DNA of 64,000 nt, from the NCBI RefSeq assembly GCF_003977615.1, contig NZ_RYZR01000003.1, positions 186,001 to 250,000 on the forward strand, in the 5' to 3' direction. Below, one piece after another: positions 9,202 to 17,386 of the stretch. Origin of the DNA: Dyella dinghuensis. Its GTDB lineage: Bacteria; Pseudomonadota; Gammaproteobacteria; Xanthomonadales; Rhodanobacteraceae. Below the pieces are notes generated by a model, which saw nothing but the letters and a program-made list of their open reading frames with translations, was not told the origin of the DNA and did not search any database. The translations under genes were made by a program, and so were the position numbers. Numbering within the stretch: position 1 is the first letter of the stretch; each line of letters starts with the position of its first letter.

Positions 9202-9515
9202 CGGTCGTGGCTTTTGAAGATCGAGAACCACGTACGCAATACGCAATCGCTTCCATGTGTAAGTGATGTGGACCAATCCATCGCTGGTCTGGATGACAGC
9301 CGGATAGGAAAACTCTGCACCCGAACTTTCTTCCGTCGTCAGTACGTGCTTCCAATGCACACCGTCGCTGAAAACAGGGACCGCAAGTGTTCCTCGCCGC
9401 CCAACCGCAACGCCATCACCATGACCCGGTTGGCCGACAACGACGAAAAACGTTAAACGCCTACTCCAAGTAACAGGACGCTGAAGATCACGGTGACGCG
9501 GGAAGCTTTCACCAT
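9202..9515 (-). pseudogene. Sialidase/BNR-repeat protein remnant with large internal deletion
   Basis: An ATG at 9515 overlaps the stop of the GH18 gene (TGATG) and encodes MVKASRVTVIFSVLLLGVGV, a typical signal-peptide start, then a TAA at 9453. After about 50 bp a different frame (9399 to about 9202) encodes an end typical of secreted BNR/sialidase-family proteins: GRRGTLAVPVFSDG, then EFSYPAVIQTSDGLVHITYTW and a closing RIAYVVLD. Everything between, normally about 300 residues, is missing. The natural stop also appears lost, because the frame runs on to about 9001 with no recognisable content. I read this as a former third gene of the GH29-GH18 operon inactivated by internal deletion. Confidence 0.75.
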
Positions 9516-10564
9516 CAGCGTTGCATGACCGGCAACTCATCCCACACCTTGGGGTCTTCGGAACCAAGCACCCAGGCGCAGAAACCTTCCAGGCCGTACT
9601 GATTTATCAGCGCGTAGCGATCGCGGAAACTATGCGCGTCAGGGATAAAAACCCATTCGCGCATATCGTCGCGGTAGAAGTAGAACCAGGACTCGTGTTC
9701 TACCGAATCCCACTGCACATTCGCGTGCTGTTCCTGTATCAAAGGCATCCACTCGTCGGCGTCGATGTAATCGGCCTTGATGTTGGACGCTTCGGTGCCA
9801 TCCTCCCGCACGGGATTACCGGTATACCAGTGGTATCCATACAGTGCGATGCCTAACGAGAGCTTTTCCTTTGGCACCATCGTCAGCGCGTACTTCAGCT
9901 GCGCTATGACCCACGGCATGCCATCGACGGGCCCCGGTGTGGTCCAGCGGGTGTGCTGGTCGTACGTCATCAGGCAGATCAGATCTGCGTATTTGCCAAG
10001 CGCAGCCAAATCGTACGCGCCACGCCAGTACTGCCACATCCATTTCGCGAACTGCCCTTCCCCTGCGTGGCCCGGTGCGTTCGGAACCACGGCAATGGAC
10101 AGCTTGAAACCATGCTTGTGCAACGCCTCGGCAGTCTGCTTGGCCAGCAAACTGAAGGCGTCCCGATCTGTCCAGGAAATGTTTTCGAAGTCGAACTGAA
10201 ACCCGGCGTAGCCATGTTCTTCAGCCTGCTGCAGCATCGAATCGATCATGTGCTGCTTAGCCGTTTCGTCGTGCAGAAGATCGTGAAATCCCTTGCGTCC
10301 GGCCGACATGGAAATGATCGGCATGACCGGAACACGATGATCCTTGGCGATATCCATGACGTAACGATTCGGGCCGCCGTTGACCAGCCCCTGGTCGTCG
10401 ACACCGTACCAGGTAGGTACCAGCAAGCCGATCTTGTCGGCATGAGCCACGAAGGAGTTGAGCGACTTGGGTGTACCCATCAGGTAAAACAGCGCGTCCG
10501 GCTGTTTCGCAAACGCGGCGCCACATACAAACATGGCGATCAAGAACGCGATGAATCGTTTCAT
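9515..10564 (-). CDS. GH18-family secreted glycoside hydrolase-like protein, degenerate catalytic motif
   Basis: A 349-residue exported protein of the GH18 superfamily (chitinase / endo-beta-N-acetylglucosaminidase / YaaH type). The signal peptide ends near FAK (residue 20). The barrel shows the SxGG-like strand IISMSAG and a catalytic strand GYAGFQFDFEN, where the usual DGxDxDxE reads A120-G-F-Q-F-D125-F-E127. The general acid E127 and adjacent D125 remain, but the two outer aspartates are replaced. LICLMTYDQH and GIALYGYHWY match later GH18 strands. It follows the fucosidase by 24 bp and overlaps the sialidase remnant, so it is an operon member. An endo-acting role on the chitobiose core of N-glycans would fit the context. 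Reduced activity or pure binding is also possible. Confidence 0.75.
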   Translation of the reverse strand: MKRFIAFLIAMFVCGAAFAKQPDALFYLMGTPKSLNSFVAHADKIGLLVPTWYGVDDQGLVNGGPNRYVMDIAKDHRVPVMPIISMSAGRKGFHDLLHDETAKQHMIDSMLQQAEEHGYAGFQFDFENISWTDRDAFSLLAKQTAEALHKHGFKLSIAVVPNAPGHAGEGQFAKWMWQYWRGAYDLAALGKYADLICLMTYDQHTRWTTPGPVDGMPWVIAQLKYALTMVPKEKLSLGIALYGYHWYTGNPVREDGTEASNIKADYIDADEWMPLIQEQHANVQWDSVEHESWFYFYRDDMREWVFIPDAHSFRDRYALINQYGLEGFCAWVLGSEDPKVWDELPVMQR

Positions 10565-10588
10565 GAAAATTTCCAGAGAAATGCAAAT

Positions 10589-12205
10589 TTATGGTGCTGT
10601 TGCAGTCAATTCGATGCGATAGACATAGGCGTTTTCGCCGATCGATTGTTTCGGCAGGGTCAAGTGCAAGCCGTCGGGTTGTTGTTGCCACGTCACAGGC
10701 TGATCGTTGACAACCAGATTGACGGCGCGCACGTGGTCGTTCGGTTTGATCGCGTGGATGACTACCGTTCCATCTTTCGGCCAATCCATCTCGATCGCGT
10801 AGAGCACGCCGGGCTTGGCGGTGAAACGAAAGTCCTGTGCGGTATACGGCTGGGTCTTGGTGTCCTGGAATGAGCCGCCTACCACTTCAGTGGGGCCTTC
10901 ACCAAACACGCGCCACGGCTTTGTGCCATAGATAGCATCGCCATTCGCTTTCAACCATTTGCCGATAGCCAATAACACGTTGCGCTCGCCATCCGGAATG
11001 GTGCCGTCTGCGCGCGGTCCGATATTGAGCATGAGGTTGCCGTTCTTGCTGACGACGTCGACCAACAGATGGATAAGTTCTCTCGGCGATTTATACGTAT
11101 CGTGTTCGACATAACCCCACGACTTGTCGCTGATCGACGTGTCGGTCTGCCAATGGGTCGGGTGAATGCCCGTCAGCTGACCACGCTCGATATCGAGCGT
11201 ACCCGCGCCCTCCGGAAAATCGCCCAGCTTGTAATTGACCACCACGCCGTCGCGGCGTGCACCTTCGTTGTAGTAATACGCCAGCATCTTCGGCAAGGTG
11301 TTGCGGAAGGTTGGATGGCCGATCCACCAATCGAAATAAATAAGATCGGGGTGGTAGTCATCGATCAGTTCGGCGGTGCGCGCAAGCCAGTCGTCCAGCC
11401 ATGCCTGTGATACATAGGTCCAGTCGTCAGCGAGGTTTTGGTCGTCCTTCGACAGATGCGCTTCGGCGGGACCATAAAGTCCGGCATATCGCGGATCGTT
11501 GACGTCGGAATCGAATTGGCGGCCGCCATCGAAGAACCAATCATGTTCGGCGCGATGGGAAGACACGCCAAAACGAAGTCCCTGTGCACGTATCGCTTTG
11601 GCCAATAGTCCGATGAGGTCCTTGTGCGGCCCCATCTTCACCGCGGTCCACTCAGACAGCTGCGAGTCGTACATCGCAAAACCATCGTGATGTTCCGCTA
11701 CAGGCACGACGTAACGCGCGCCCGCATCTCGGAATAATTGAGCCCAGTCCTGCGGATCGAAATGTTCGGCCTTGAACATCGGAATGAAGTCCTTGTAGCC
11801 GAACTTCGACTGCGGACCGTAAGTCGCCACATGATGGGCAAACTCCGCCGTACCCTGTTGATACATCAACCGCGGATACCACTCGCTGCCAAACGCCGGA
11901 ACCGAATACACGCCCCAATGGATGAAGATGCCGAATTTTGCATCGTCGTACCACGCGGGCGAGCGGTAGTTTTGCAGCGAGACCCAGTCGGCGCGAAAGG
12001 GGCCCTTATCCATACCGCTGGCGACGCGGGACAAGATCGCGTTACGTTCCGGTGCAAATTTTGCGGAGGCCTTCTGCCAGGCTAGATCCGCATCGTGCGG
12101 CGACAGCGTCTTCGCCGTGGCGGCGGTCGATGATTGCGCGACTGCGGCATCGATAAATACAGCGCACGCAGCGAGCAGACCAATGGTGATGAGAAATCGC
12201 TTCAT
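10589..12205 (-). CDS. Alpha-L-fucosidase, GH29 (copy B)
   Basis: A 538-residue exported alpha-L-fucosidase, paralogue of the GH29 at 6102-7781. I start at the ATG at 12205, giving a clean signal peptide (MKRFLITIGLLAACAVF, ends AVAQ). An in-frame ATG seven codons earlier has no Shine-Dalgarno. Landmarks are HWGVYS (96-101), EHHDGF (171-176) and the nucleophile in YFDWW (D292). The C-terminal sandwich matches copy A. It is the first gene of a run that continues with the GH18 protein and the sialidase remnant. A terminator lies between it and the upstream kinase, so it probably has its own promoter around 12206-12240. Two similar enzymes may differ in linkage or in location. Confidence 0.9.
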   Translation of the reverse strand: MKRFLITIGLLAACAVFIDAAVAQSSTAATAKTLSPHDADLAWQKASAKFAPERNAILSRVASGMDKGPFRADWVSLQNYRSPAWYDDAKFGIFIHWGVYSVPAFGSEWYPRLMYQQGTAEFAHHVATYGPQSKFGYKDFIPMFKAEHFDPQDWAQLFRDAGARYVVPVAEHHDGFAMYDSQLSEWTAVKMGPHKDLIGLLAKAIRAQGLRFGVSSHRAEHDWFFDGGRQFDSDVNDPRYAGLYGPAEAHLSKDDQNLADDWTYVSQAWLDDWLARTAELIDDYHPDLIYFDWWIGHPTFRNTLPKMLAYYYNEGARRDGVVVNYKLGDFPEGAGTLDIERGQLTGIHPTHWQTDTSISDKSWGYVEHDTYKSPRELIHLLVDVVSKNGNLMLNIGPRADGTIPDGERNVLLAIGKWLKANGDAIYGTKPWRVFGEGPTEVVGGSFQDTKTQPYTAQDFRFTAKPGVLYAIEMDWPKDGTVVIHAIKPNDHVRAVNLVVNDQPVTWQQQPDGLHLTLPKQSIGENAYVYRIELTATAP

Positions 12206-12242
12206 GGTCCCAACGCTTTTAGCCATACGGAACAGTGGTTAT

Positions 12243-12287
12243 AAAAAAGCCGATCGCGGCCATTGGGGAACGGCTTGGCCGCGATCG
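12243..12287 (-). terminator. Rho-independent terminator after kinase copy 2
   Basis: Read on the minus strand, an 11-bp perfect stem (CGATCGCGGCC with its complement, 15-nt loop) is followed by GC and a run of six T. It lies 11 bp beyond the kinase stop at 12298 and separates that gene from the GH29-GH18 run. Confidence 0.85.
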
Positions 12288-12297
12288 ACGAGGGAAA

Positions 12298-13425
12298 CTA
12301 ACGCTCAAAATTCAAACCGAGTGAGCGTACTTCGCGTTCACTTTCACGCATTGCGCCGACATCGACGCAATGGTCGAGATGCCAGCTCGCGGCGCCGATG
12401 ACACCGTGCCGATCGTGATCCATGACGCGAATCGGAACCTTTTGCAGAAACGGGCGCATCACACCTTTGTCGAGAAACCGCTCGACAAAGGAACTCTGTC
12501 GCATGAAGTCGACCATGCTGGAAAGAAATCCGCCGGCCAAGTAGATGCCACCCGTGGCGCCGTACAACATGGCCAGGTCCGCCGAAAACGAGGCGAGCCA
12601 GCCACAAAACAAGGTGAGGGCCTCACGCGCAACATCGTCATTGCCGGCGAGCGCGGCAGAAGTAATCGCAGCAGGTTCGCCAAGGGACGGATAGCGGTCG
12701 CGTATCGCGCACAAGGCGGTATAGAGACGATGCAAGCCTGGACCGGAAAGCACCGTTTCGTAACACACGTGAGTGTCGGCTTGAGCCAATTGCGCAAGCA
12801 CTTGCTGCTCGATGCCGACACGCGCGGCCAGTTGCGTGTGGCCCGCCTCCGTCGTCATCACGCGCGATGGCGCACCGGGAAACCAAACGGCCGCCCCTAG
12901 TCCAGTGCCCGGGCCAACAACGACGATGGGGCCGTTTTCCGGCGCAGACACCATAGGTGCCTTCAGCATCGTTGCGTGATGGGAAGCGACATGCCCTACG
13001 GCATACGCGAGCGCTTCAAGGTCGTTGAGGAACGTCACGCTGTCGAGTCCCAGCGCTTCTTTCATCGCTTGCGGCATGACTCGCCACGCAAGATTCTTGT
13101 TGATCACCGAACCCGCATGCATGTAACCGGCGCACGCGAGCACCAGTTTGCGAGGTTGCACATCAAGCTCCTCGCAGAAGCAGCGGACGATGTCCTCCAA
13201 ATGGGGATGATCGCTACAGCGATACGTTCGATAGGCAAGGATCTGTGGCCTGCCCCCTTTGGCTGCCGTAGCGATAAGACCCAGGCGCGCATGCGTACCC
13301 CCGACGTCTGCTGCGAGAAATGCGAGATCGCCAGGATTTACAGGAACGTAGGTCTGAGCCATCGCCAAGTTCGCGTGGGCATCCGTCGACACATCGACGG
13401 ATGGGGACATCGTCATCTCAGTCAT
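12298..13425 (-). CDS. Glucokinase-family sugar kinase (copy 2)
   Basis: A 375-residue cytoplasmic Glk-family kinase, paralogue of the kinase at 7778-8872. It has FLAADVGGTHARLG (phosphate 1), FLNDLEALAYA (catalytic Asp region), VVGPGTGLGAA (phosphate 2), EAGHTQLAARVG, and the shared C-terminal run FLDKGVMRPFLQKVP. About 35 residues precede the conserved core, and a short polar tail follows it. It is the first minus-strand gene of the locus, divergent from the fucose operon across a 343-bp gap, and ends at its own terminator. Substrate could be glucose, GlcNAc or another hexose freed by the linked hydrolases. The two copies share core motifs but differ at both ends, so they may have diverged in specificity or regulation. 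Confidence 0.85.
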   Translation of the reverse strand: MTEMTMSPSVDVSTDAHANLAMAQTYVPVNPGDLAFLAADVGGTHARLGLIATAAKGGRPQILAYRTYRCSDHPHLEDIVRCFCEELDVQPRKLVLACAGYMHAGSVINKNLAWRVMPQAMKEALGLDSVTFLNDLEALAYAVGHVASHHATMLKAPMVSAPENGPIVVVGPGTGLGAAVWFPGAPSRVMTTEAGHTQLAARVGIEQQVLAQLAQADTHVCYETVLSGPGLHRLYTALCAIRDRYPSLGEPAAITSAALAGNDDVAREALTLFCGWLASFSADLAMLYGATGGIYLAGGFLSSMVDFMRQSSFVERFLDKGVMRPFLQKVPIRVMDHDRHGVIGAASWHLDHCVDVGAMRESEREVRSLGLNFER

Positions 13426-13768
13426 GGCACCGAACCCCGCTGTGTGCGCAGGATTCGCCCAATTTTTTCAATGGAAATGGCATCTGCGCGCAACCCTGCC
13501 CCTGCGTCTGCGAATCAAACCGCCATGAACCAGCGGACCCGGCGCCTGTTCATTAGCAAAATGATATTTCATATATGTTTTAGATCGTGACAAACCGAAT
13601 TGCAACTCTTTTTTGATGGCCGTCATCCCATCCCATTACGAACACCTGTAAATTGGATGTTTATATGTACACAGGCGAGCGGATGCGCGATCATCCCCAG
13701 ACAGGTCCAAGCGAGAACCGGGAGTCCGTCCCTGAACGGAGGGGCTCCCCAGTCACCCTGAGGTTGGA
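13426..13768. promoter_or_regulatory. Divergent intergenic region between sugar kinase and fucose operon
   Basis: A 343-bp gap between two divergent start codons should hold promoters for both the kinase and the L-fucose operon. It is AT-richer in its centre, where ATGATATTTCATATAT (13561-13576) forms an imperfect palindrome containing the TATGAAA string also seen upstream of fucP. GAGG precedes the fucose dehydrogenase ATG. I could not place -35/-10 boxes with confidence and see no ORF or RNA gene. Confidence 0.5.
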
Positions 13769-14797
13769 ATGACGCAAGCGACAACCCGGCCAAATCCCGA
13801 TGCCGCCAAAGCTCAGCGGGTGCCGTGGCTGCGTTCGCCTCTGTCATTCGGTGGTGCTCCCATCGGCAACCTCTACGAATCCGTGGACGACGACAAAGCC
13901 GCTGCGGCCATCACGCGGGCCTGGCAACAAGGCATACGGCATTTCGATACGGCGCCCTATTACGGCTACGGCTTGAGCGAATCTCGGCTGGGCGACGTGC
14001 TGAGTGACCTGACGCGCGACAGCTATACGCTATCGACCAAGGTTGGCCGCGTAATCGAAGCGGACCATGGCCACACGCATCACGACGATGGTTTCATCGT
14101 CGACGGTCGGCGCGCTCATTTCGATTACAGCCGCGACGGCATCATGCGCTCAGTCGAGGCCAGCCTCAGCCGACTGCGCACCGATCATATCGATGTCCTG
14201 TTGTTACACGACATCGGTGCCCTGACTCACGGTGCACATCATGCCGCGGTGCTCCGCCAGGCATTGGATGAAGCACTGCCTGCAATGGCGGAATTGCGTG
14301 CGCAAGGCGTGTGCGACGCCATCGGCATTGGCGTCAACGAAGAAGCCGTGTGTCTCGAGGTGATGCCGCAGTTCCCGCTGGACGTCATCATGCTGGCCGG
14401 GCGCTACACACTGTTTGAGCAACAGCACAGCGAAGGCGTCATGGCGCAAGCACAAGCGCGCGGTGTCGCCATACTTGCTGCAGGCCCCTACAACTCGGGG
14501 CTGCTAGGGGGAACAAACGGGCCGGGTAGCTTCTACAACTACGCCCCGGCTGACGACGCCACTATCGAAAGAGCGCGGCACTTCTACGAGATCCTCGCGC
14601 ATTCTCATACCGAGGTCGGCGCGGCAGCCTTGCAATTTCCGTTAGCGCATCCTGCTGTGCTCAGCGTTGTTTGCGGATTGCGTTCCGTGGCAGAGGTCGA
14701 TAGTGCTACGGCACGCATGCAAGCCCCTATTCCCGCTGAAGCGTGGCATGCATTGCGTGAGGAAGGTTTGCTACGGAGCGGCACGCCCACACCATGA
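13769..14797 (+). CDS. L-fucose / D-threo-aldose 1-dehydrogenase (aldo-keto reductase)
   Basis: A 342-residue aldo/keto reductase that oxidises L-fucopyranose to L-fuconolactone with NAD(P), the first step of the non-phosphorylating fucose pathway. The AKR tetrad is visible: D60 and Y65 in HFDTAPYYGYG, K91 in LSTKVGR and H147 in LLLHDIG. The sequence resembles D-threo-aldose 1-dehydrogenases (EC 1.1.1.122 type), and its position at the head of a complete fucose operon supports fucose as substrate. The stop overlaps the next start (ATGA), so the lactonase is translationally coupled. A GAGG lies 6 bp before the ATG. No signal peptide, so it is cytoplasmic. Confidence 0.85.
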   Translation: MTQATTRPNPDAAKAQRVPWLRSPLSFGGAPIGNLYESVDDDKAAAAITRAWQQGIRHFDTAPYYGYGLSESRLGDVLSDLTRDSYTLSTKVGRVIEADHGHTHHDDGFIVDGRRAHFDYSRDGIMRSVEASLSRLRTDHIDVLLLHDIGALTHGAHHAAVLRQALDEALPAMAELRAQGVCDAIGIGVNEEAVCLEVMPQFPLDVIMLAGRYTLFEQQHSEGVMAQAQARGVAILAAGPYNSGLLGGTNGPGSFYNYAPADDATIERARHFYEILAHSHTEVGAAALQFPLAHPAVLSVVCGLRSVAEVDSATARMQAPIPAEAWHALREEGLLRSGTPTP

Positions 14798-15669
14798 TCA
14801 TTGTCGATGCACATCAGCACTATTGGCAGCCATCGCGCGGCGACTATGGCTGGTTGGCGCATGCGCCTGCGGTATTGAACAAAGCTTTTCTGCCTGCCGA
14901 TTTTCATGCCCAGCGGGAAGCTGCAGGCGTCAAGTTCAGCGTGCTTGTGCAAGCCGCACCGACTGAAGAAGAAACACGTTATCTATTCGAATTGGCGCAC
15001 ATCGATCCGGCGGTCGTCGGCGTTGTTGGCTGGGTCGACATGGAAGCGGACGATGTAGGCGCCCGCATCGATGCGCTGATTCGCGACGGCGGCGGCCTGC
15101 TCTGCGGATTGCGCCCGATGGCCCAGGACATCGCCGATCCGGACTGGCTGGCCAGGCCATCCCTCGATCGCGCCTTCGATTGCATCCAGGATTGCGGTTT
15201 GGCTTTTGACGCACTCGTCGGCATGCCGCAGTTGCCTGCTCTGTGCCGCCGGCTACGCCGCAATCCGCGGTTGAGTGTCGTGCTTGATCACGCAGGCAAA
15301 CCGGCCATTGCCGATGGACGATTCGATCAATGGACCAGCTGGATCGACGAATTGGCGCAACATCCGCCACTTCACTGCAAGCTGTCGGGTCTGCTCACGC
15401 TGCTCGGCGAACCCGTCCATGAAGACGCGATAGAGCCTTATGTCGCAGACCTTTTTGCGCACTTTGGCGCGGAACGTCTGATGTGGGGCAGCGACTGGCC
15501 CGTGCTCACGACACATGCCGATTTCAGCCACTGGTTGCATGTGGCGTGGATGTTGACCGAGCGATACGCACCCGGCTCACAAGCGGATGTCTTTGCCGCC
15601 AATGCGGCGCGTTTTTACGCGCTGGACATCGACTTACCCGTTCCAGACTTTGCAGGAGTATCACCATGA
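14794..15669 (+). CDS. L-fuconolactonase, amidohydrolase family
   Basis: A 291-residue TIM-barrel amidohydrolase of the COG3618 group that opens L-fucono-1,5/1,4-lactone to L-fuconate. Metal-site landmarks are DAHQHYW at the N-terminus (D5, H7, H9), LDHAGKP at 165-171 and WGSDWPV with D234. The start overlaps the upstream dehydrogenase stop by 4 bp. The stop in turn overlaps a 17-codon mini-ORF that leads into the dehydrogenase gene of the pathway. Function follows from family and from the five neighbouring pathway enzymes. Alternative lactone substrates of the same family (galactonolactone, rhamnonolactone) are less likely here. Confidence 0.85.
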   Translation: MIIVDAHQHYWQPSRGDYGWLAHAPAVLNKAFLPADFHAQREAAGVKFSVLVQAAPTEEETRYLFELAHIDPAVVGVVGWVDMEADDVGARIDALIRDGGGLLCGLRPMAQDIADPDWLARPSLDRAFDCIQDCGLAFDALVGMPQLPALCRRLRRNPRLSVVLDHAGKPAIADGRFDQWTSWIDELAQHPPLHCKLSGLLTLLGEPVHEDAIEPYVADLFAHFGAERLMWGSDWPVLTTHADFSHWLHVAWMLTERYAPGSQADVFAANAARFYALDIDLPVPDFAGVSP

Positions 15670-15719
15670 TCTTACCCGCCACGTTGTTTCGTTCCCGCTA
15701 TAAAGGGGACGCCGCATGA
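15666..15719 (+). CDS. 17-codon mini-ORF bridging two fucose-operon genes
   Basis: ATG at 15666 overlaps the lactonase stop (ATGA), and the TGA at 15717 overlaps the next gene's ATG (again ATGA), giving MILPATLFRSRYKGDAA. It contains AAAGGGG, which serves as ribosome binding site for the following dehydrogenase. It may be a coupling peptide that keeps ribosomes moving between the two genes, or a chance frame. There is no homology I recognise. Confidence 0.3.
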   Translation: MILPATLFRSRYKGDAA

Positions 15720-16462
15720 GTGGACGTCTAGACGGCAAGCACGCGCTTGTCACCGCGGCGGGCGCGGGTATTGGTCGCGCAACGGCCCTCGCCTTCGCGC
15801 AGGCCGGTGCCAAGGTGCTCGCCACCGATATCGACAGCAATGCACTAGCCACTCTTGCGGCGGAGCATCCGGCACTCACCACGAAGTTGCTGGATGTCAC
15901 CGATGCGGAAAGCATCCGCGCGTTGGTTCATTCATCCGGCCCCTTCGATGTGTTGTTCAACTGTGCCGGCTATGTCCATGCAGGCAGCATTCTGGATACC
16001 GACGATGCGAGCTGGCGCCGTTCGTTCACCATCAACGTCGACAGTATGTTCCATCTATGCAAGGCCGTTCTTCCCGGCATGCTCGAGCGCGGCAAAGGCA
16101 GCATCATCAACATGGCATCGGTCGCGTCCAGCATCAAAGGCATACCCAACCGATTTGCCTATGGCACAACGAAGGCCGCCGTGATCGGTTTGACACGCGC
16201 GATCGCCGCGGATTTCGTGGCGCGTGGCGTGCGATGCAACGCAATTTGTCCTGGCACGGTGAAAACACCATCACTCGGTGAACGCGTACGCGCGCTCGGC
16301 GGCGACGAGGCCGCCAACTGGCGAAGCTTCACCGACCGTCAACCGATGGGGCGTCTGGGCGAGCCTGAGGAAATTGCCGCACTAGCGCTGTATCTCGCGT
16401 CCGATGAATCCGCTTTCACGACAGGCACTATCCACGTTGTGGATGGTGGCTGGTCCAACTGA
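15716..16462 (+). CDS. 2-keto-3-deoxy-L-fuconate dehydrogenase (SDR)
   Basis: A 248-residue classical short-chain dehydrogenase that oxidises C4 of 2-keto-3-deoxy-L-fuconate to the 2,4-diketo acid with NAD. It has the Rossmann motif TAAGAGIG (13-20), NCAG (82-85), catalytic S135 and the Y149-x3-K153 pair in YGTTK. The C-terminal DGGW motif is present. Pathway assignment rests on the set of neighbours, which matches the scheme worked out in Xanthomonas campestris (Yew and colleagues, as I recall). The start is coupled to the mini-ORF by ATGA, with AAAGGGG about 9 bp upstream. Confidence 0.85.
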   Translation: MSGRLDGKHALVTAAGAGIGRATALAFAQAGAKVLATDIDSNALATLAAEHPALTTKLLDVTDAESIRALVHSSGPFDVLFNCAGYVHAGSILDTDDASWRRSFTINVDSMFHLCKAVLPGMLERGKGSIINMASVASSIKGIPNRFAYGTTKAAVIGLTRAIAADFVARGVRCNAICPGTVKTPSLGERVRALGGDEAANWRSFTDRQPMGRLGEPEEIAALALYLASDESAFTTGTIHVVDGGWSN

Positions 16463-16479
16463 GCGCAAGGAGCGCATCT

Positions 16480-17343
16480 ATGAAACTGGTACGTTACGGT
16501 GCACTCGGCAGGGAAAAGCCAGGCTTAGTCGACGAAGCAGGCACGCTTCGTGATCTCTCATCCGTCATTGACGATGTTGATGCGAAGGCACTGGGCCGCG
16601 AGGGCCGTGCGCGCATTGCCGAGATCGATCCAAAGACGTTGCCGACAGTGGCCGGCCAACCACGCTTCGGCGTGCCGATGGCACATGTCAGCAAAATGAT
16701 TTGCGTCGGTATGAACTACGCCGAACACGCTGCAGAAACCAATGCGCAGGTGCCCGAGCAGCCGGTGATTTTCATGAAAGCCACCAGCGCGATCATCGGG
16801 CCCAACGATGACGTCGTCATTCCGCAAGATTCCATCAAGACCGACTGGGAAGTGGAACTGGGTGTCGTCATCGGCGAGACCGCTCGCAGTGTGACGGTCG
16901 AGAACGCACTGGCGCATGTCGCCGGCTATCTCGTGGTGAATGACTTGTCCGAGCGTGCGTTCCAATTCGATCACGGCGGTCAATGGGTCAAGGGCAAGAG
17001 CGCCGACACCTTCGGACCACTCGGCCCATGGCTGGTCACCACCGATGAAATCACCGATCCGCAGAATCTCCATCTTTGGCTGGAGGTCAACGGGCACCGC
17101 TATCAGAACGGGCACACGCGCACGATGATTTTCAACGTGGCGCAACTGGTAAGCCACATCAGCCGTTACATGACGCTGCTGCCTGGCGACGTCATCAGCA
17201 CAGGTACGCCTTCCGGCGTGGGTCTCGGACAAAAGCCGCCGGTCTATCTGCGTCCCGGCGATGTGATCGAACTGGGCATCGATGGGCTCGGCCGACAGCG
17301 ACAGCAGGTTCGCGCACATATCGGCGACGAACGCACAACATGA
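16480..17343 (+). CDS. 2,4-diketo-3-deoxy-L-fuconate hydrolase (FAH family)
   Basis: A 287-residue fumarylacetoacetate-hydrolase-fold enzyme that splits 2,4-diketo-3-deoxy-L-fuconate into pyruvate and L-lactate, the last carbon-splitting step. It shows [24 protein letters not shown], the metal-binding acidic cluster [31 protein letters not shown] and the closing [13 protein letters not shown]. All are hallmarks of the 2,4-diketo-3-deoxy-sugar-acid hydrolases. AAGGAG lies 9 bp before the ATG. Released L-lactate can be oxidised by the product of the last gene of the run (18703-19854). Confidence 0.87.
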   Translation: MKLVRYGALGREKPGLVDEAGTLRDLSSVIDDVDAKALGREGRARIAEIDPKTLPTVAGQPRFGVPMAHVSKMICVGMNYAEHAAETNAQVPEQPVIFMKATSAIIGPNDDVVIPQDSIKTDWEVELGVVIGETARSVTVENALAHVAGYLVVNDLSERAFQFDHGGQWVKGKSADTFGPLGPWLVTTDEITDPQNLHLWLEVNGHRYQNGHTRTMIFNVAQLVSHISRYMTLLPGDVISTGTPSGVGLGQKPPVYLRPGDVIELGIDGLGRQRQQVRAHIGDERTT

Positions 17344-17386
17344 CTGCGATGAATCTACGTATCCCCTACTCATGGAAGATCACTGC

